DNA of 11,678 nucleotides from Gemmatimonadota bacterium. Its GTDB lineage: Bacteria; Gemmatimonadota; Gemmatimonadetes; Longimicrobiales; Gaopeijiaceae. Below the pieces are notes generated by a model. It did no database searches and was not told the origin of the DNA. It saw only the letters and a list, made by a program, of their open reading frames with translations. Both the position numbers and the translations under genes were made by a program. Below, piece after piece: positions 1 to 7,532 of the stretch (positions are counted from its first letter, which is position 1; each line of letters begins with the position of its first letter). Where the stretch lies: assembly GCA_007127575.1 (NCBI GenBank), contig SKZC01000117.1, forward strand, positions 1 through 11,678, written 5' to 3'.

Positions 1-1846
1 CACCGGCAACGATTCCCGCAGCCTCCAGGAGGAGCTCCAGACCCTTCTCCGTCGAAAGCCGGCCGACGAAGAGGAGACGGAGGGGCTCCTCCGTGGCAAG
101 AGGAAGGAGCGACACCGGTTTCTCCGGAACCTCGACGGCGTTCGGGATCTCGACGATCCGGTCTCCTGGGAATCCGATATCACCCACCTCCTGTACCATG
201 GCCGAGTGAAGGACAATCACCCGGTCCACTCTCCCGAAGGCCCAACGGCGGAGTCCCTTGAAGGGTAGCCGGTCGAGCTCTGCGGCCTCACCCAGGGCTC
301 CGGAGGCGGTCACCTTGGACACCAAGGGGAGCTTTACCACCGCGTTCGCCAGGGCGCCGGCGAGGGTCGGGGAATAAAGCTGGTGGGCGTGGAGGATCCC
401 AATTCTGTGCCGGTGTCGGATCACGAGACGAAGAGCCGAGACCACGTATAGCACGCCCCGGGCGCGCTCGAGGAGCCGGAGGGGGCCGGCCCGTCGAGTC
501 CTCGGGGGGGGCGTGAGGAGAAACCGGGCGTGGGTCCATCGCTTCCGGAGGGTGGGATCCCGAAGGAGATCTTTGGGTCCCCTCTGGAGGATCTGGACCC
601 GCCAACCGAGGCGGGCCAATGCGCGGGTCTGGAGCTCGAGCTGCCGCTGAAGACCGCCGGTGGCCTCGGTGACTACAGGGGCGAGCATGCAGACTCCCGG
701 TGAACGGAGGTCTGAGTAGAGCCGCCGGTACTCGGCCACCATACGTTCGGGCCGGAGTCGTTCTTGCCAGTGGCGAAGGCCTTCGGCCGAACGACTTCTC
801 CAACGCTCATCACTGGTCGAAACATCCTCGAGGGCCTTGGCGAGTTGTTTGGCGAAGTCCGGCCCTTGTCTTACAAGGCGGCCGAAGCGGCCTTGGCCGG
901 CCAGAGTGGGAAGAAATCCGGCCTCCGAGACCACGAGCGGGAGCTCGAAGGCGAACGCCTCTAGCGCGGCGATCCCGAAGGGCTCTCGCTCAGAGGGCTG
1001 AACGTAGATGTCCAGAGACCGGTAAAACTCGTGGATCTCTTCCACGTACCCGCAGAGTTCGACCGTGTCGGTGAGCCCCAACCGGAGGATTCGGCGTTCT
1101 AATTCGGATCTCAATGGGCCTTCCCCAGCGATCCGGAGCTGAAGAGCCGGCACTCGCCGCCGGAGGAGCGAGGCGGCGTCGAGAAGGTCCAGGAGGCCTT
1201 TCTCGGGGCGAAGCATAGCCACGGTCCCTACCACAAGGCCTCCCGTCCCCTCGGGCCGGCCCTTGGATGGCCTCGTCCGGGGCGGCGTCCGGGCGTCGGA
1301 TGGCCTCGGTAGGTGGACCGCGTTCCAGATCGTACGTAGCTGAGGGAGATGCTCCAGCGTGTCGGCCACCGAAGAGCTCACGGCGACCACTTCATCTGCC
1401 TCGGGGAAGATCCATCGGTGATCCAGCCAGCGCTTAAGCCCTCCCCATCGAATGGCTTCGTAGTTGTGGTAATGCACCGTATGCACCCACGGAGTCCGTC
1501 GATCCCAGATCCGTCGGATGCGGGCGACGAGGCCAGGGAGGAAGAGGTGAGTGTGTAGAACGTCGGCGTGGGCGAAGAGGAGGTCCTTGAGGCCCCCGAC
1601 GGACGTCCCTTCGGGCAGAACGGAGGGCCTGTGGGACCGGTCCCGAATGGTGGCGACCCGAATGCGGTAGTCTTCCGCGAAGGCCCGGGCGAGCTCCAGG
1701 GCCATCCGTTCTGCTCCGGCCACCTGGAGGGTGAGGAGGCCGATGAGGAGCTCCGGCCTGGAATCCTCATCCGGATCCAACGCGACAGGTGGATCCGCCA
1801 ATGTGGGCCGATCGAGTGGGCGGGGGGAGGGATCGAGGGCGTCCAT
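1..1846 (-). CDS. Tandem GT4-GT4 glycosyltransferase fusion (3' end beyond window)
   Basis: One reading frame stays open from ATG 1846 to the left edge (615 codons, no stop seen in a codon-by-codon reading). Residues about 30-385 form a complete GT-B, family 4 glycosyltransferase. It has a QVAGAER loop near 41-47, a nucleotide-binding segment MLRPEKG at 211-217, and the EX7E motif E288/E296 (REPFGIAALEA). It ends in a typical YRRLY C-terminus. Six to eight residues later a second GT4 N-terminus begins (MLAPVVTEATGGLQRQ, Met387), followed by HAHQLYSPTLAG, IPNAVEV and LLFVGRLSTEKG; its EX7E motif would lie past the edge. Such enzymes transfer sugars from nucleotide donors to lipid-linked glycans at the cytoplasmic membrane face. 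The start is uncertain: ATG 1846 gives a roughly 30-residue acidic extension and has no clear Shine-Dalgarno. The two halves could also be translated separately, because GGGAG precedes ATG 688. Confidence 0.85.
   Translation of the reverse strand, partial: MDALDPSPRPLDRPTLADPPVALDPDEDSRPELLIGLLTLQVAGAERMALELARAFAEDYRIRVATIRDRSHRPSVLPEGTSVGGLKDLLFAHADVLHTHLFLPGLVARIRRIWDRRTPWVHTVHYHNYEAIRWGGLKRWLDHRWIFPEADEVVAVSSSVADTLEHLPQLRTIWNAVHLPRPSDARTPPRTRPSKGRPEGTGGLVVGTVAMLRPEKGLLDLLDAASLLRRRVPALQLRIAGEGPLRSELERRILRLGLTDTVELCGYVEEIHEFYRSLDIYVQPSEREPFGIAALEAFAFELPLVVSEAGFLPTLAGQGRFGRLVRQGPDFAKQLAKALEDVSTSDERWRSRSAEGLRHWQERLRPERMVAEYRRLYSDLRSPGVCMLAPVVTEATGGLQRQLELQTRALARLGWRVQILQRGPKDLLRDPTLRKRWTHARFLLTPPPRTRRAGPLRLLERARGVLYVVSALRLVIRHRHRIGILHAHQLYSPTLAGALANAVVKLPLVSKVTASGALGEAAELDRLPFKGLRRWAFGRVDRVIVLHSAMVQEVGDIGFPGDRIVEIPNAVEVPEKPVSLLPLATEEPLRLLFVGRLSTEKGLELLLEAAGIVAG
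684..700 (-). promoter_or_regulatory. Possible internal ribosome-binding site and start (ATG 688)
   Basis: Reading the minus strand, GGGAG stands about five bases before an ATG at 688. This is exactly where the second glycosyltransferase domain of the fusion begins. The ATG is in frame with the upstream domain and no stop codon separates them. The site could therefore allow the second enzyme to be made alone as well as in the fusion, or it could be a leftover from when the two were separate genes. The spacing and sequence are seen directly; use of the site is inference. Confidence 0.4.
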
Positions 1847-1999
1847 AACCCGGTTACCATACCGACACGGGCACAAGGTCAGAAAGATCCGGGATCGCGG
1901 GGCCTGGTCTCTGGAGCGATAGGAACACGCTGCAGGCGACTGTGGAAAATCCACCTTCCTCCCCCGTTCTTTGGCTCCTGGGACCCAGACGTGTTAACC
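1847..1999. promoter_or_regulatory. Divergent intergenic region between glycosyltransferase genes
   Basis: This gap of about 150 bp separates the minus-strand fusion gene (start 1846) from the plus-strand GT4 gene (start 2000 or 2009), so it should hold both promoters. No convincing -35/-10 pair was found for either direction. Two short perfect dyads are present: GTGGA-AAA-TCCAC at 1942-1954 and CTGGG-A-CCCAG at 1978-1988. Neither gene has a good Shine-Dalgarno, so leaderless or weakly initiated transcripts are possible. Confidence 0.45.
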
Positions 2000-3253
2000 A
2001 TGCTTCCCATGCGCGTCCTCCTCGCCATCAGCAAATATCTTCCAGAGTACTCCGGAGCGGCGATCCGGCTGCATCGCACCTACCTACGGCTGCAGAACCT
2101 GTCACCGGATCTGAAGGTGCATGTCCTGGCGGGCTCGGTGACGTGGTCGGGTGTACGGGAAGACGTGGTGGAGGGAATTCCCGTCCACCGGATCGGTCCG
2201 CGCGTCTTCGATTGGTGGAGGCGTGGACGCGGGATCGGCGGCTGGACCTGGCGGCTCGGGACGCTCGAAGTGGCCCACCAGGCGAAACGCTTCCTCGATC
2301 GCGGGGGCTGGGACGTGGTACATGTGGTGGGAACCTCGGGCATCACGGCCACGGCCATGGCCTGGGCCTCGCGAAAGCAATGCCCTCTCCTGGTGGAGCT
2401 CACCTCGCGGATGGACACGCCTGTACAGCGGCTCCCTGTTCTTCGATTCGTTACACCGGCCCCCGACCTCACCCGCCGCACGGTCGTCATGGCGATCTCA
2501 CCCCAGCTCGCCGAGCGGGCGCGGGAAGAGGGCCTCGTCGACAACGTCTGGACGCGCCCCAACCCGGTGGACGAAACTCGATTCCGCCCCACCCTTCCCG
2601 AAGCTCGCGGCGAGGCTCGCAGGGAGCTGGGAGTTCCTGACGACGCCCTCCCCCTGGGCTCGTCCGTGGCTCAGTTCATTCCTCGGAAGAACCACGCCTT
2701 CCTGGTCGACATGCTGGCTGGATGTTCGCAGGGCCTGCGGATCCTGATGGGCGGACCCGACTGGCCCGTTCCAGGTCGCACGGGTGAAGGAGAGTCGCTG
2801 GCGCGGGTCCGACACCTCATCCAGGCTTCCGGCATCCAGGACCGGATCTGGCTGCGACCCGGTTTCTTGAACCAGTCCACGGTCCTCCGAGCCTCGGACG
2901 TCTACTTGATGCCGGCCTGGGACGAGGGGCTAGGGACCCCCCTCTTGGAAGCGCTGGCCGCTGGTGTTCCCGTCGTGGCCAACGCGGCGGAGCCGGCCTT
3001 CCGATTCTGGCTGGAAGGTGCGGGCCGTGGTGGGGGGGTACTCGCGCCCCTCGAACCGGAGGCTTGGGTACGCGGGATCCAGGAGGCACTGCGGATCCCC
3101 GTCGAGACCCGGGTGGCGGTGGCCGAACGGATCCGGAGTATTGCCGGAACGGAGGTCATCGATGCGGGCTACGTGAGAATTCTGACGGCACTGGCGGGAT
3201 CCAAGCCGAGTGCCCGGCTCCGAGTTGCTTCGATCCTGGGCTCGGAAGGATAA
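2000..3253 (+). CDS. GT4-family glycosyltransferase
   Basis: A complete 417-residue GT-B fold retaining glycosyltransferase, probably adding a sugar to a lipid-linked surface glycan in the cytoplasm. The N-terminus reads MRVLLAISKYLPEYSGAA, typical of GT4 proteins. WDVVHVVGTSG closes the first Rossmann half, RPNPVDETRFRP lies at the domain junction, and the EX7E motif is at E309/E317 (DEGLGTPLLEALAAG). FIPRKNH supplies the usual basic donor-binding segment. The frame is open far upstream, back to 1568, but that part is antisense to the neighbouring gene. Homology-like sequence begins only at ATG 2000 or ATG 2009, and 2009 (MRVLLA) is an equally good start. No clear Shine-Dalgarno is seen. The gene is divergent from the fusion gene and followed by degenerate sequence, so it appears monocistronic. 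Donor and acceptor cannot be told from sequence. Confidence 0.88.
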   Translation: MLPMRVLLAISKYLPEYSGAAIRLHRTYLRLQNLSPDLKVHVLAGSVTWSGVREDVVEGIPVHRIGPRVFDWWRRGRGIGGWTWRLGTLEVAHQAKRFLDRGGWDVVHVVGTSGITATAMAWASRKQCPLLVELTSRMDTPVQRLPVLRFVTPAPDLTRRTVVMAISPQLAERAREEGLVDNVWTRPNPVDETRFRPTLPEARGEARRELGVPDDALPLGSSVAQFIPRKNHAFLVDMLAGCSQGLRILMGGPDWPVPGRTGEGESLARVRHLIQASGIQDRIWLRPGFLNQSTVLRASDVYLMPAWDEGLGTPLLEALAAGVPVVANAAEPAFRFWLEGAGRGGGVLAPLEPEAWVRGIQEALRIPVETRVAVAERIRSIAGTEVIDAGYVRILTALAGSKPSARLRVASILGSEG

Positions 3254-3296
3254 GGAACGCCCACAGCCTCCTTTGCTTCATCCGCTCCCAGGCCCG

Positions 3297-3685
3297 CTAC
3301 TTGAACCGTGGATCGATTGGGGGATCGGAGTCAGCGAGGACGAAGTCTCGAAAAAACCTCCGCATCAAGCGGAAATTCTCATCCAGAAGGATCCGGTGGC
3401 CCACCAAGAGGTGATGAGACAGGGCCAGGGCGAACACCCGGTCGAAGCGGCGAAGCTCCAATGGATGGGCTCCTCCAGAAAGTACTCCGCGTCGAGGGGC
3501 AACCTACAATTCGGATACACCCACAGGTTCGCCAGGGAGAGGGCCACGAGCCCGTCCTCCCACCGTCCCCGCGAAGCATTCTGGTCCGAGATTTGCTGGC
3601 CTCCTCCTCCGACGCGTTCCCGGCTCCGGGGTTGGGCTGTGTTCCGCCCTTTTCCCTCGGGGGTTTCGCTGTCATTTTCCTTCAT
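3297..3685 (-). pseudogene. Frameshifted gene remnant, unknown family
   Basis: No intact gene lies between 3254 and 3734. On the minus strand, one frame reads gene-like sequence (RWEDGLVALSLANLWVYP, then LPLDAEYFLEEPIH) down to about 3462. From about 3461 a different frame continues in the same style (LELRRFDRVFALALSHHLL, then LLDENFRLMRRFFRDF) to a TAG at 3297-3299. Both segments use mostly G/C-ending codons and balanced residues, unlike the Arg/Pro/Gly-rich shadow frames around them. A single indel near 3460 would join them, so this looks like the decayed or mis-sequenced 3' end of a gene. The upstream limit is uncertain; an in-frame ATG at 3685 is the outermost candidate, and the convincing part starts near 3565. 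Alternatively the second segment is a separate small gene of 54 codons from TTG 3461, preceded by GGAGGAG. I do not recognise the family. Confidence 0.38.
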
Positions 3686-3734
3686 TCTTCGGCCACCCCC
3701 TGCAACCCGCAATCCACTCACGGCGCTTAGCCCT

Positions 3735-5045
3735 ATGAGCCAGACCCCATCTGATTCCCCCACCCTCGGCGTCATCGGCCTGGGCTACGTGGGCCTCCCT
3801 CTCGCGGTCACCGCCGCCCGCGCCGGCGTCGCCGCCCTGGGCTTCGACGTGAAGGACTCGGTGGTGGAGACGGTGAACTCCGGCCGGAGCCACATCGGCG
3901 ACGTGCCCCACCAGGAGGTGGAGGAGTTCCGGGAGAAGGGAATGCTGGAGGCCACCACGGACTTCGCCCGGTTGGCCGAGTGCGACGTGATCTCCATCTG
4001 CGTCCCCACCCCTCTCTCCAAGACCCGGGACCCGGACATCTCCTACATCATGGCCGCCGGGCAGTCCGTGGCCGAGGCCCTCCGGCCGGGCCAGCTCGTC
4101 ATCCTGGAATCCACCACCTATCCGGGAACGACCCGGGAGGTGCTCCTCCCCCTCTTCGAGGATAAGGGGCTGGAGGTGGGGAAGGACTTTTTCCTCTGCT
4201 TTTCTCCCGAGCGGGTGGACCCGGCCAATCGGGTCTGGAAGACCCACAACACCCCGAAGGTCATCGGGGGGATCACGGAGGCGTGCCTGGAGCGAGGCAG
4301 GAGCTTCTACCAGCGATTCGTGGAAACGGTAGTGGCGGTGAGCTCCACCGAGGCCGCCGAGCTCACCAAGCTCCTGGAGAACACGTTTCGGGCGGTGAAC
4401 ATCGCCCTGGTGAACGAGACGGCGCAGATCGCGGACCGGCTGGACGTGGACGTCTGGGAAGTCATCGAGGCCGCCGCCACCAAGCCCTTCGGGTTCATGA
4501 AGTTCACCCCCGGCCCGGGGCTGGGGGGACACTGCATTCCGGTGGACCCCCACTACCTCTCCTGGAAGATGCGCACCCTGGACTACCGGGCCCGGTTCAT
4601 CGAGCTGGCCTCCGAGGTGAACGCCGAAATGCCCCACTTCGTGGTGGACAAGGTTCGGGAGGCCTTGAATCAGGAGCGGAAGGCGGTGAACGGCTCCCGG
4701 ATTCTGGTCCTGGGCGTGGCATACAAGAAGGATGTGGACGACGTTCGGGAATCCCCGGCGCTGGACATCCTCTACGCGCTGGAGGCCGACGGTGGAGAGG
4801 TGGAATTCCACGACCCCTTCGTGAGCGAGCTTCAGGAGGATGGGACGGTCCGCCGGTCCGTCCCCCTCACCGACGAGGCTCTGGAGGGGGCCGACGCCGT
4901 TCTCCTCCTCACGGACCACTCCAGCTTCGATCTGGAGCGGATCTTCGACGGGTCCCGGGTCCTGGTGGACGCCCGGAACGCCACCTCTCAGGTGGCCGGT
5001 GCCCGGGACGGCGGCCGTCCGGGGGCCTGGATCGTGAAGGGCTGA
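3735..5045 (+). CDS. Nucleotide-sugar dehydrogenase (UDP-GlcNAc/UDP-ManNAc 6-dehydrogenase type)
   Basis: A complete 436-residue member of the UDP-glucose/UDP-HexNAc dehydrogenase superfamily (WbpA/WecC-like). These enzymes oxidise C6 of a UDP-sugar to a uronic acid with two NAD+. The Rossmann motif G15-L-G17-Y-V-G20 binds NAD. STTYPGTT and FSPERVDP are family signatures. KLLENTFRAVNIALVNE carries the conserved lysine. The catalytic cysteine is C267 in GLGGHCIPVDPHYLSWK, and YKKDVDDVRESPA begins the C-terminal UDP-binding domain. The PGPGLGGHCIPVDPHYL form is commoner in UDP-HexNAc dehydrogenases than in UDP-glucose dehydrogenases, but the substrate is inferred. The reading frame is open back to 3210, yet family similarity starts only at ATG 3735 (MSQTPSDSPTLGVIGLG). 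No Shine-Dalgarno is visible. It is the first gene of the plus-strand operon and feeds acidic sugar donors to the glycosyltransferases. Confidence 0.95.
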   Translation: MSQTPSDSPTLGVIGLGYVGLPLAVTAARAGVAALGFDVKDSVVETVNSGRSHIGDVPHQEVEEFREKGMLEATTDFARLAECDVISICVPTPLSKTRDPDISYIMAAGQSVAEALRPGQLVILESTTYPGTTREVLLPLFEDKGLEVGKDFFLCFSPERVDPANRVWKTHNTPKVIGGITEACLERGRSFYQRFVETVVAVSSTEAAELTKLLENTFRAVNIALVNETAQIADRLDVDVWEVIEAAATKPFGFMKFTPGPGLGGHCIPVDPHYLSWKMRTLDYRARFIELASEVNAEMPHFVVDKVREALNQERKAVNGSRILVLGVAYKKDVDDVRESPALDILYALEADGGEVEFHDPFVSELQEDGTVRRSVPLTDEALEGADAVLLLTDHSSFDLERIFDGSRVLVDARNATSQVAGARDGGRPGAWIVKG

Positions 5046-5091
5046 GGAGGCTCCTCATCCAGAGGCTCCGGGGACCGGCGCGCCTTCGGGG

Positions 5092-6321
5092 ATGAATGCC
5101 CCCTCCGGGACGGACGCCCCCACCCGGATCCACCGGGTCATCGCCCGCCTCAACGTGGGCGGCCCCGCCATCCACGTCGTACTCCTGAGCCGGGGTCTGG
5201 AGGCTCATGGGTTCCGGACCCGCCTCCTGGCCGGGGAGGTGACGGAGGACGAAGGGGACATGGCGTACTTCGCCGCCCAGCGGGAAGTGGAGGTCCACCG
5301 GCTTCCCCGCCTCAACCGGACCCTCTCCCCCTGGGCGGATTTCCAGGTCTTCCTCGCTCTGCTCCGGACCTTCCTCCGGGAGCGTCCCGCTGTGGTCCAC
5401 ACCCACACCGCCAAGGCCGGGACGTTGGGCCGGCTGGCGGCCTTCCTGGCCCGGGTCCCCCTCCGGGTCCACACCTACCATGGACACGTCCTGGGGGGGA
5501 GCTACTTCTCCCCCTTCGCCACCCGGGTCTTTCTGGCGATGGAGCGGGCGCTGGCCCGTATCACCCATCGGATCGTGGTGCTCACAGAGGACCAGCGGCG
5601 GGAGATGGCCGAGGAGCTCCGGATTGGACGGCGGGAGCGGTACCGGGTGATCCCTCTGGGGCTGGAGCTAGATCCGTTCAGCCCGCCGGGCCCGCAGGAG
5701 GAGGGGTCCGTGCGAGCCGAGGTTCGCCGCGAGCTGGGCCTGGAAGAGGAGACGGTGGTGGTGGGAAGTGTAGGCCGCCTGGTTCCGGTGAAAAACCACG
5801 AGCTCCTCCTCCTCTCCATCCGTCCCCTGGAGCGACTCCTCTCCCGGCGGATCCGACTCCTGGTGGTAGGCGGTGGGGAGCGGGAGGCGGAGCTCCAGGA
5901 GCGGGCCCGAGAATGGGGGGTGGAGGACCGGGTTCTCTGGCTGGGCTGGCGCCGGGACCTTCCCCGTCTCTACCGGGCCATGGACGTTCTGGCCCTCCCC
6001 TCTCACGACGAAGGCACGCCGGTGGCCGTGATCGAGGCGCTGGTCGCCGGAGTCCCCGTGGTGGCCCGGGCCGTAGGTGGGGTGCCCGAGGTCCTCGAAG
6101 AGGGAGACCTGGGGCGGCTGGTGGAGGGGGACGGCCGAGACCCTCTGGCCCTCTCCTGGGCTTTCGCCTCCGCCCTGGCCCGCACCCTGGAGGCTCCCCC
6201 TGGGGAGGAGGAGCGGGAGCGGGCCCGGACCTCGGCGCTCCGCCGGTTCGGGGTGGAGCGCCTCTGCCGAGATATGGCCGAGCTCTATCGGGAGGACCTG
6301 GGCCCAGAGGGTCGGGGCTGA
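5092..6321 (+). CDS. GT4-family glycosyltransferase
   Basis: A complete 409-residue GT-B retaining glycosyltransferase. The N-terminus RVIARLNVGGPAIHVV (15-30), the segment HTHTAKAGTLGR (103-114) and the following HTYHGHVLGG are hallmarks of a GT4 subgroup common in exopolysaccharide and O-antigen clusters. The second half carries VGRLVPVKNH with K234 and the EX7E motif E307/E315 (DEGTPVAVIEALVAGVPVV). No signal peptide is seen; a cytoplasmic enzyme working on lipid-linked intermediates is expected. The gene lies 46 bp after the dehydrogenase and probably shares its transcript. Its start codon ATG 5092 overlaps an out-of-frame ATG at 5096 and has only a G-rich stretch (CGGGG) directly before it as a possible ribosome site. 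The donor may be the acidic sugar made by its neighbours, but that is inference. Confidence 0.92.
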   Translation: MNAPSGTDAPTRIHRVIARLNVGGPAIHVVLLSRGLEAHGFRTRLLAGEVTEDEGDMAYFAAQREVEVHRLPRLNRTLSPWADFQVFLALLRTFLRERPAVVHTHTAKAGTLGRLAAFLARVPLRVHTYHGHVLGGSYFSPFATRVFLAMERALARITHRIVVLTEDQRREMAEELRIGRRERYRVIPLGLELDPFSPPGPQEEGSVRAEVRRELGLEEETVVVGSVGRLVPVKNHELLLLSIRPLERLLSRRIRLLVVGGGEREAELQERAREWGVEDRVLWLGWRRDLPRLYRAMDVLALPSHDEGTPVAVIEALVAGVPVVARAVGGVPEVLEEGDLGRLVEGDGRDPLALSWAFASALARTLEAPPGEEERERARTSALRRFGVERLCRDMAELYREDLGPEGRG

Positions 6322-6493
6322 GCCGAAACCACTGGACCCGAGCCGGGGGGCGGACGTTCCTCCTTTCCCCCTCACCCGAAAAATCTGGCGGATTCCCACG
6401 GGTCATCCTTGGACAAACCGCACCTCAGGGTCCAAGTTGTGCTACAGAGCCCCACTGTTGCTGCTGCTGCACATCACCTGAGGAGGGAGCGCC
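6322..6493 (+). promoter_or_regulatory. Leader region with 7-bp inverted repeat and strong RBS
   Basis: This 172-bp gap is the longest inside the operon. It contains a perfect 7-bp inverted repeat, CTTGGAC (6408-6414) and GTCCAAG (6430-6436), separated by 15 bases, which could be an operator or a hairpin. A short run of GCT/CTG triplets follows near 6457-6471. AGGAGGGAG at 6481-6489 lies five bases before ATG 6494 and is among the strongest Shine-Dalgarno sequences in the window. TTGGAC in the left arm resembles a -35 box, but no matching -10 box stands at 16-19 bases. An internal promoter is therefore possible but not shown. Confidence 0.4.
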
Positions 6494-7495
6494 ATGTCCC
6501 GTACCGTTCTCGTTACCGGGGGCGCCGGATTCATCGGCTCCCACCTGGTGGAGCGCCTCCTGGAGCGTGGGGACGAGGTCTATGTGGTGGACGACCTTTC
6601 CACCGGGCGCCTGGAGAACCTGAAGGCGGTACGCTCTCACCCCTCCCTCCGCCTCATCGTGGACTCCATCATGAACTGGCCCATGATGCACGACGTGGTG
6701 GGGAAGGTGGATGCCGTCTACCACCTGGCCGCAGCCGTGGGGGTGAAGAAGATCATGGAGGAGCCGGTGGCCACCATCACCACCAACGTTCGGGGGACGG
6801 AGATCGTCCTGGACTGCTGCCACCGGCACGGCGCCGCCCTCTTCCTGGCCTCCACGTCGGAGATCTACGGGAAGGCCGGAGGCCGCCTCCACGAGGAGCA
6901 TGACCGCATCATGGGGAGCACGAGCCGGCGTCGCTGGGCCTACGCCTGCACCAAGGTCCTGGACGAGTTCCTGGGGCTGGCCTACCACGAGGAGCACGGC
7001 CTTCCCGTGACCATCGGACGGTTCTTCAACACCGTGGGCCCTCGGCAGCGGGGGCGTTGGGGGATGGTGGTCCCCCGGTTCGTGGGGCAGGCGCTCGCCG
7101 GCGAGCCTATCACCGTGTACGGGACCGGGGAGCAGAGCCGCTCCTTTCTCCATGTGGACGATGCGGTGAGGGCGGTGATGGGTCTGGTGGACGGGATCGA
7201 GGACTCCGCGGGTGAGGTCTTCAACATCGGCTGCGAAGCCGAGATCACAATCCGGGCCCTGGCGGAGCAGGTGAAGGCCAGGACGGGCTCCCCCTCCCAA
7301 GTGGAGCTCGTCCCCTACGAGAAGGCGTACGGAGAGGGCTTCGAGGACATGGAGCGAAGGCAGCCCGATGCGGCCAAGCTCCGCGCCTTCCTGGACTGGC
7401 ACCCCACCAAGGGGCTGGACGAGATCATCGACGAGGTGGCCGCTCACCTTCAGGGGGAAGGGGAGGCCGCACCGGCCGGGGCTCTTCCGGGCTAA
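6494..7495 (+). CDS. NAD-dependent nucleotide-sugar epimerase/decarboxylase (extended SDR)
   Basis: A complete 333-residue extended short-chain dehydrogenase/reductase that acts on UDP- or related nucleotide sugars. The NAD-binding motif TGGAGFIG is at 8-15, followed by VVDDLSTGRLENL. YHLAAAVGV, STSEIYG and the catalytic Y150-A-C-T-K154 follow in order; the serine of STS completes the triad. GRFFNTVGPRQ and SRSFLHVDD are substrate-domain signatures. The C-terminus (FEDMERRQPDAAKLRAFLDW) resembles UDP-glucuronate decarboxylases and related 4-epimerases. With the dehydrogenase two genes upstream, likely reactions are C4 epimerisation or decarboxylation of a UDP-uronic acid, or a 4-epimerisation such as UDP-GlcNAc to UDP-GalNAc. 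The sequence alone does not decide. The start is fixed by the strong AGGAGGGAG five bases upstream. Confidence 0.93.
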   Translation: MSRTVLVTGGAGFIGSHLVERLLERGDEVYVVDDLSTGRLENLKAVRSHPSLRLIVDSIMNWPMMHDVVGKVDAVYHLAAAVGVKKIMEEPVATITTNVRGTEIVLDCCHRHGAALFLASTSEIYGKAGGRLHEEHDRIMGSTSRRRWAYACTKVLDEFLGLAYHEEHGLPVTIGRFFNTVGPRQRGRWGMVVPRFVGQALAGEPITVYGTGEQSRSFLHVDDAVRAVMGLVDGIEDSAGEVFNIGCEAEITIRALAEQVKARTGSPSQVELVPYEKAYGEGFEDMERRQPDAAKLRAFLDWHPTKGLDEIIDEVAAHLQGEGEAAPAGALPG

Positions 7496-7532
7496 CCGGG
7501 TCCCACCTCCACCGGAAGGCGGAACGCGGAAG

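Noticed and set aside
288..1860. Separate Pro/Arg/Ser-rich minus-strand frames at 288-803 and 1378-1860
   Set aside because: They are out of frame with the continuous GT4-GT4 gene, which explains the same DNA with real motifs.
1568..1999. Upstream extension of the plus-strand glycosyltransferase to 1568
   Set aside because: The frame is open by chance because it is antisense to the fused glycosyltransferase; GT4-like sequence begins only at 2000-2009.
3210..3734. Upstream extension of the dehydrogenase to 3210
   Set aside because: It overlaps the end of the previous gene, has no dehydrogenase-like sequence, and the family's N-terminus fits ATG 3735.
3672..4919. Long minus-strand frame of 415 codons opposite the dehydrogenase
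   Set aside because: It mirrors the plus-strand gene, is rich in Gly/His/Val/Leu without any recognisable motif, and the plus strand carries a clear catalytic dehydrogenase. Long antisense frames are expected in GC-rich coding DNA.
6409..6448. TTGGAC with a downstream TACAGA as a promoter
   Set aside because: The spacer is about 28 bases, too long for a sigma70 promoter, and the -10 match is poor.
6457..6471. GCT/CTG triplet run as a variable microsatellite
   Set aside because: Only about four units; too short to stand out in GC-rich DNA.
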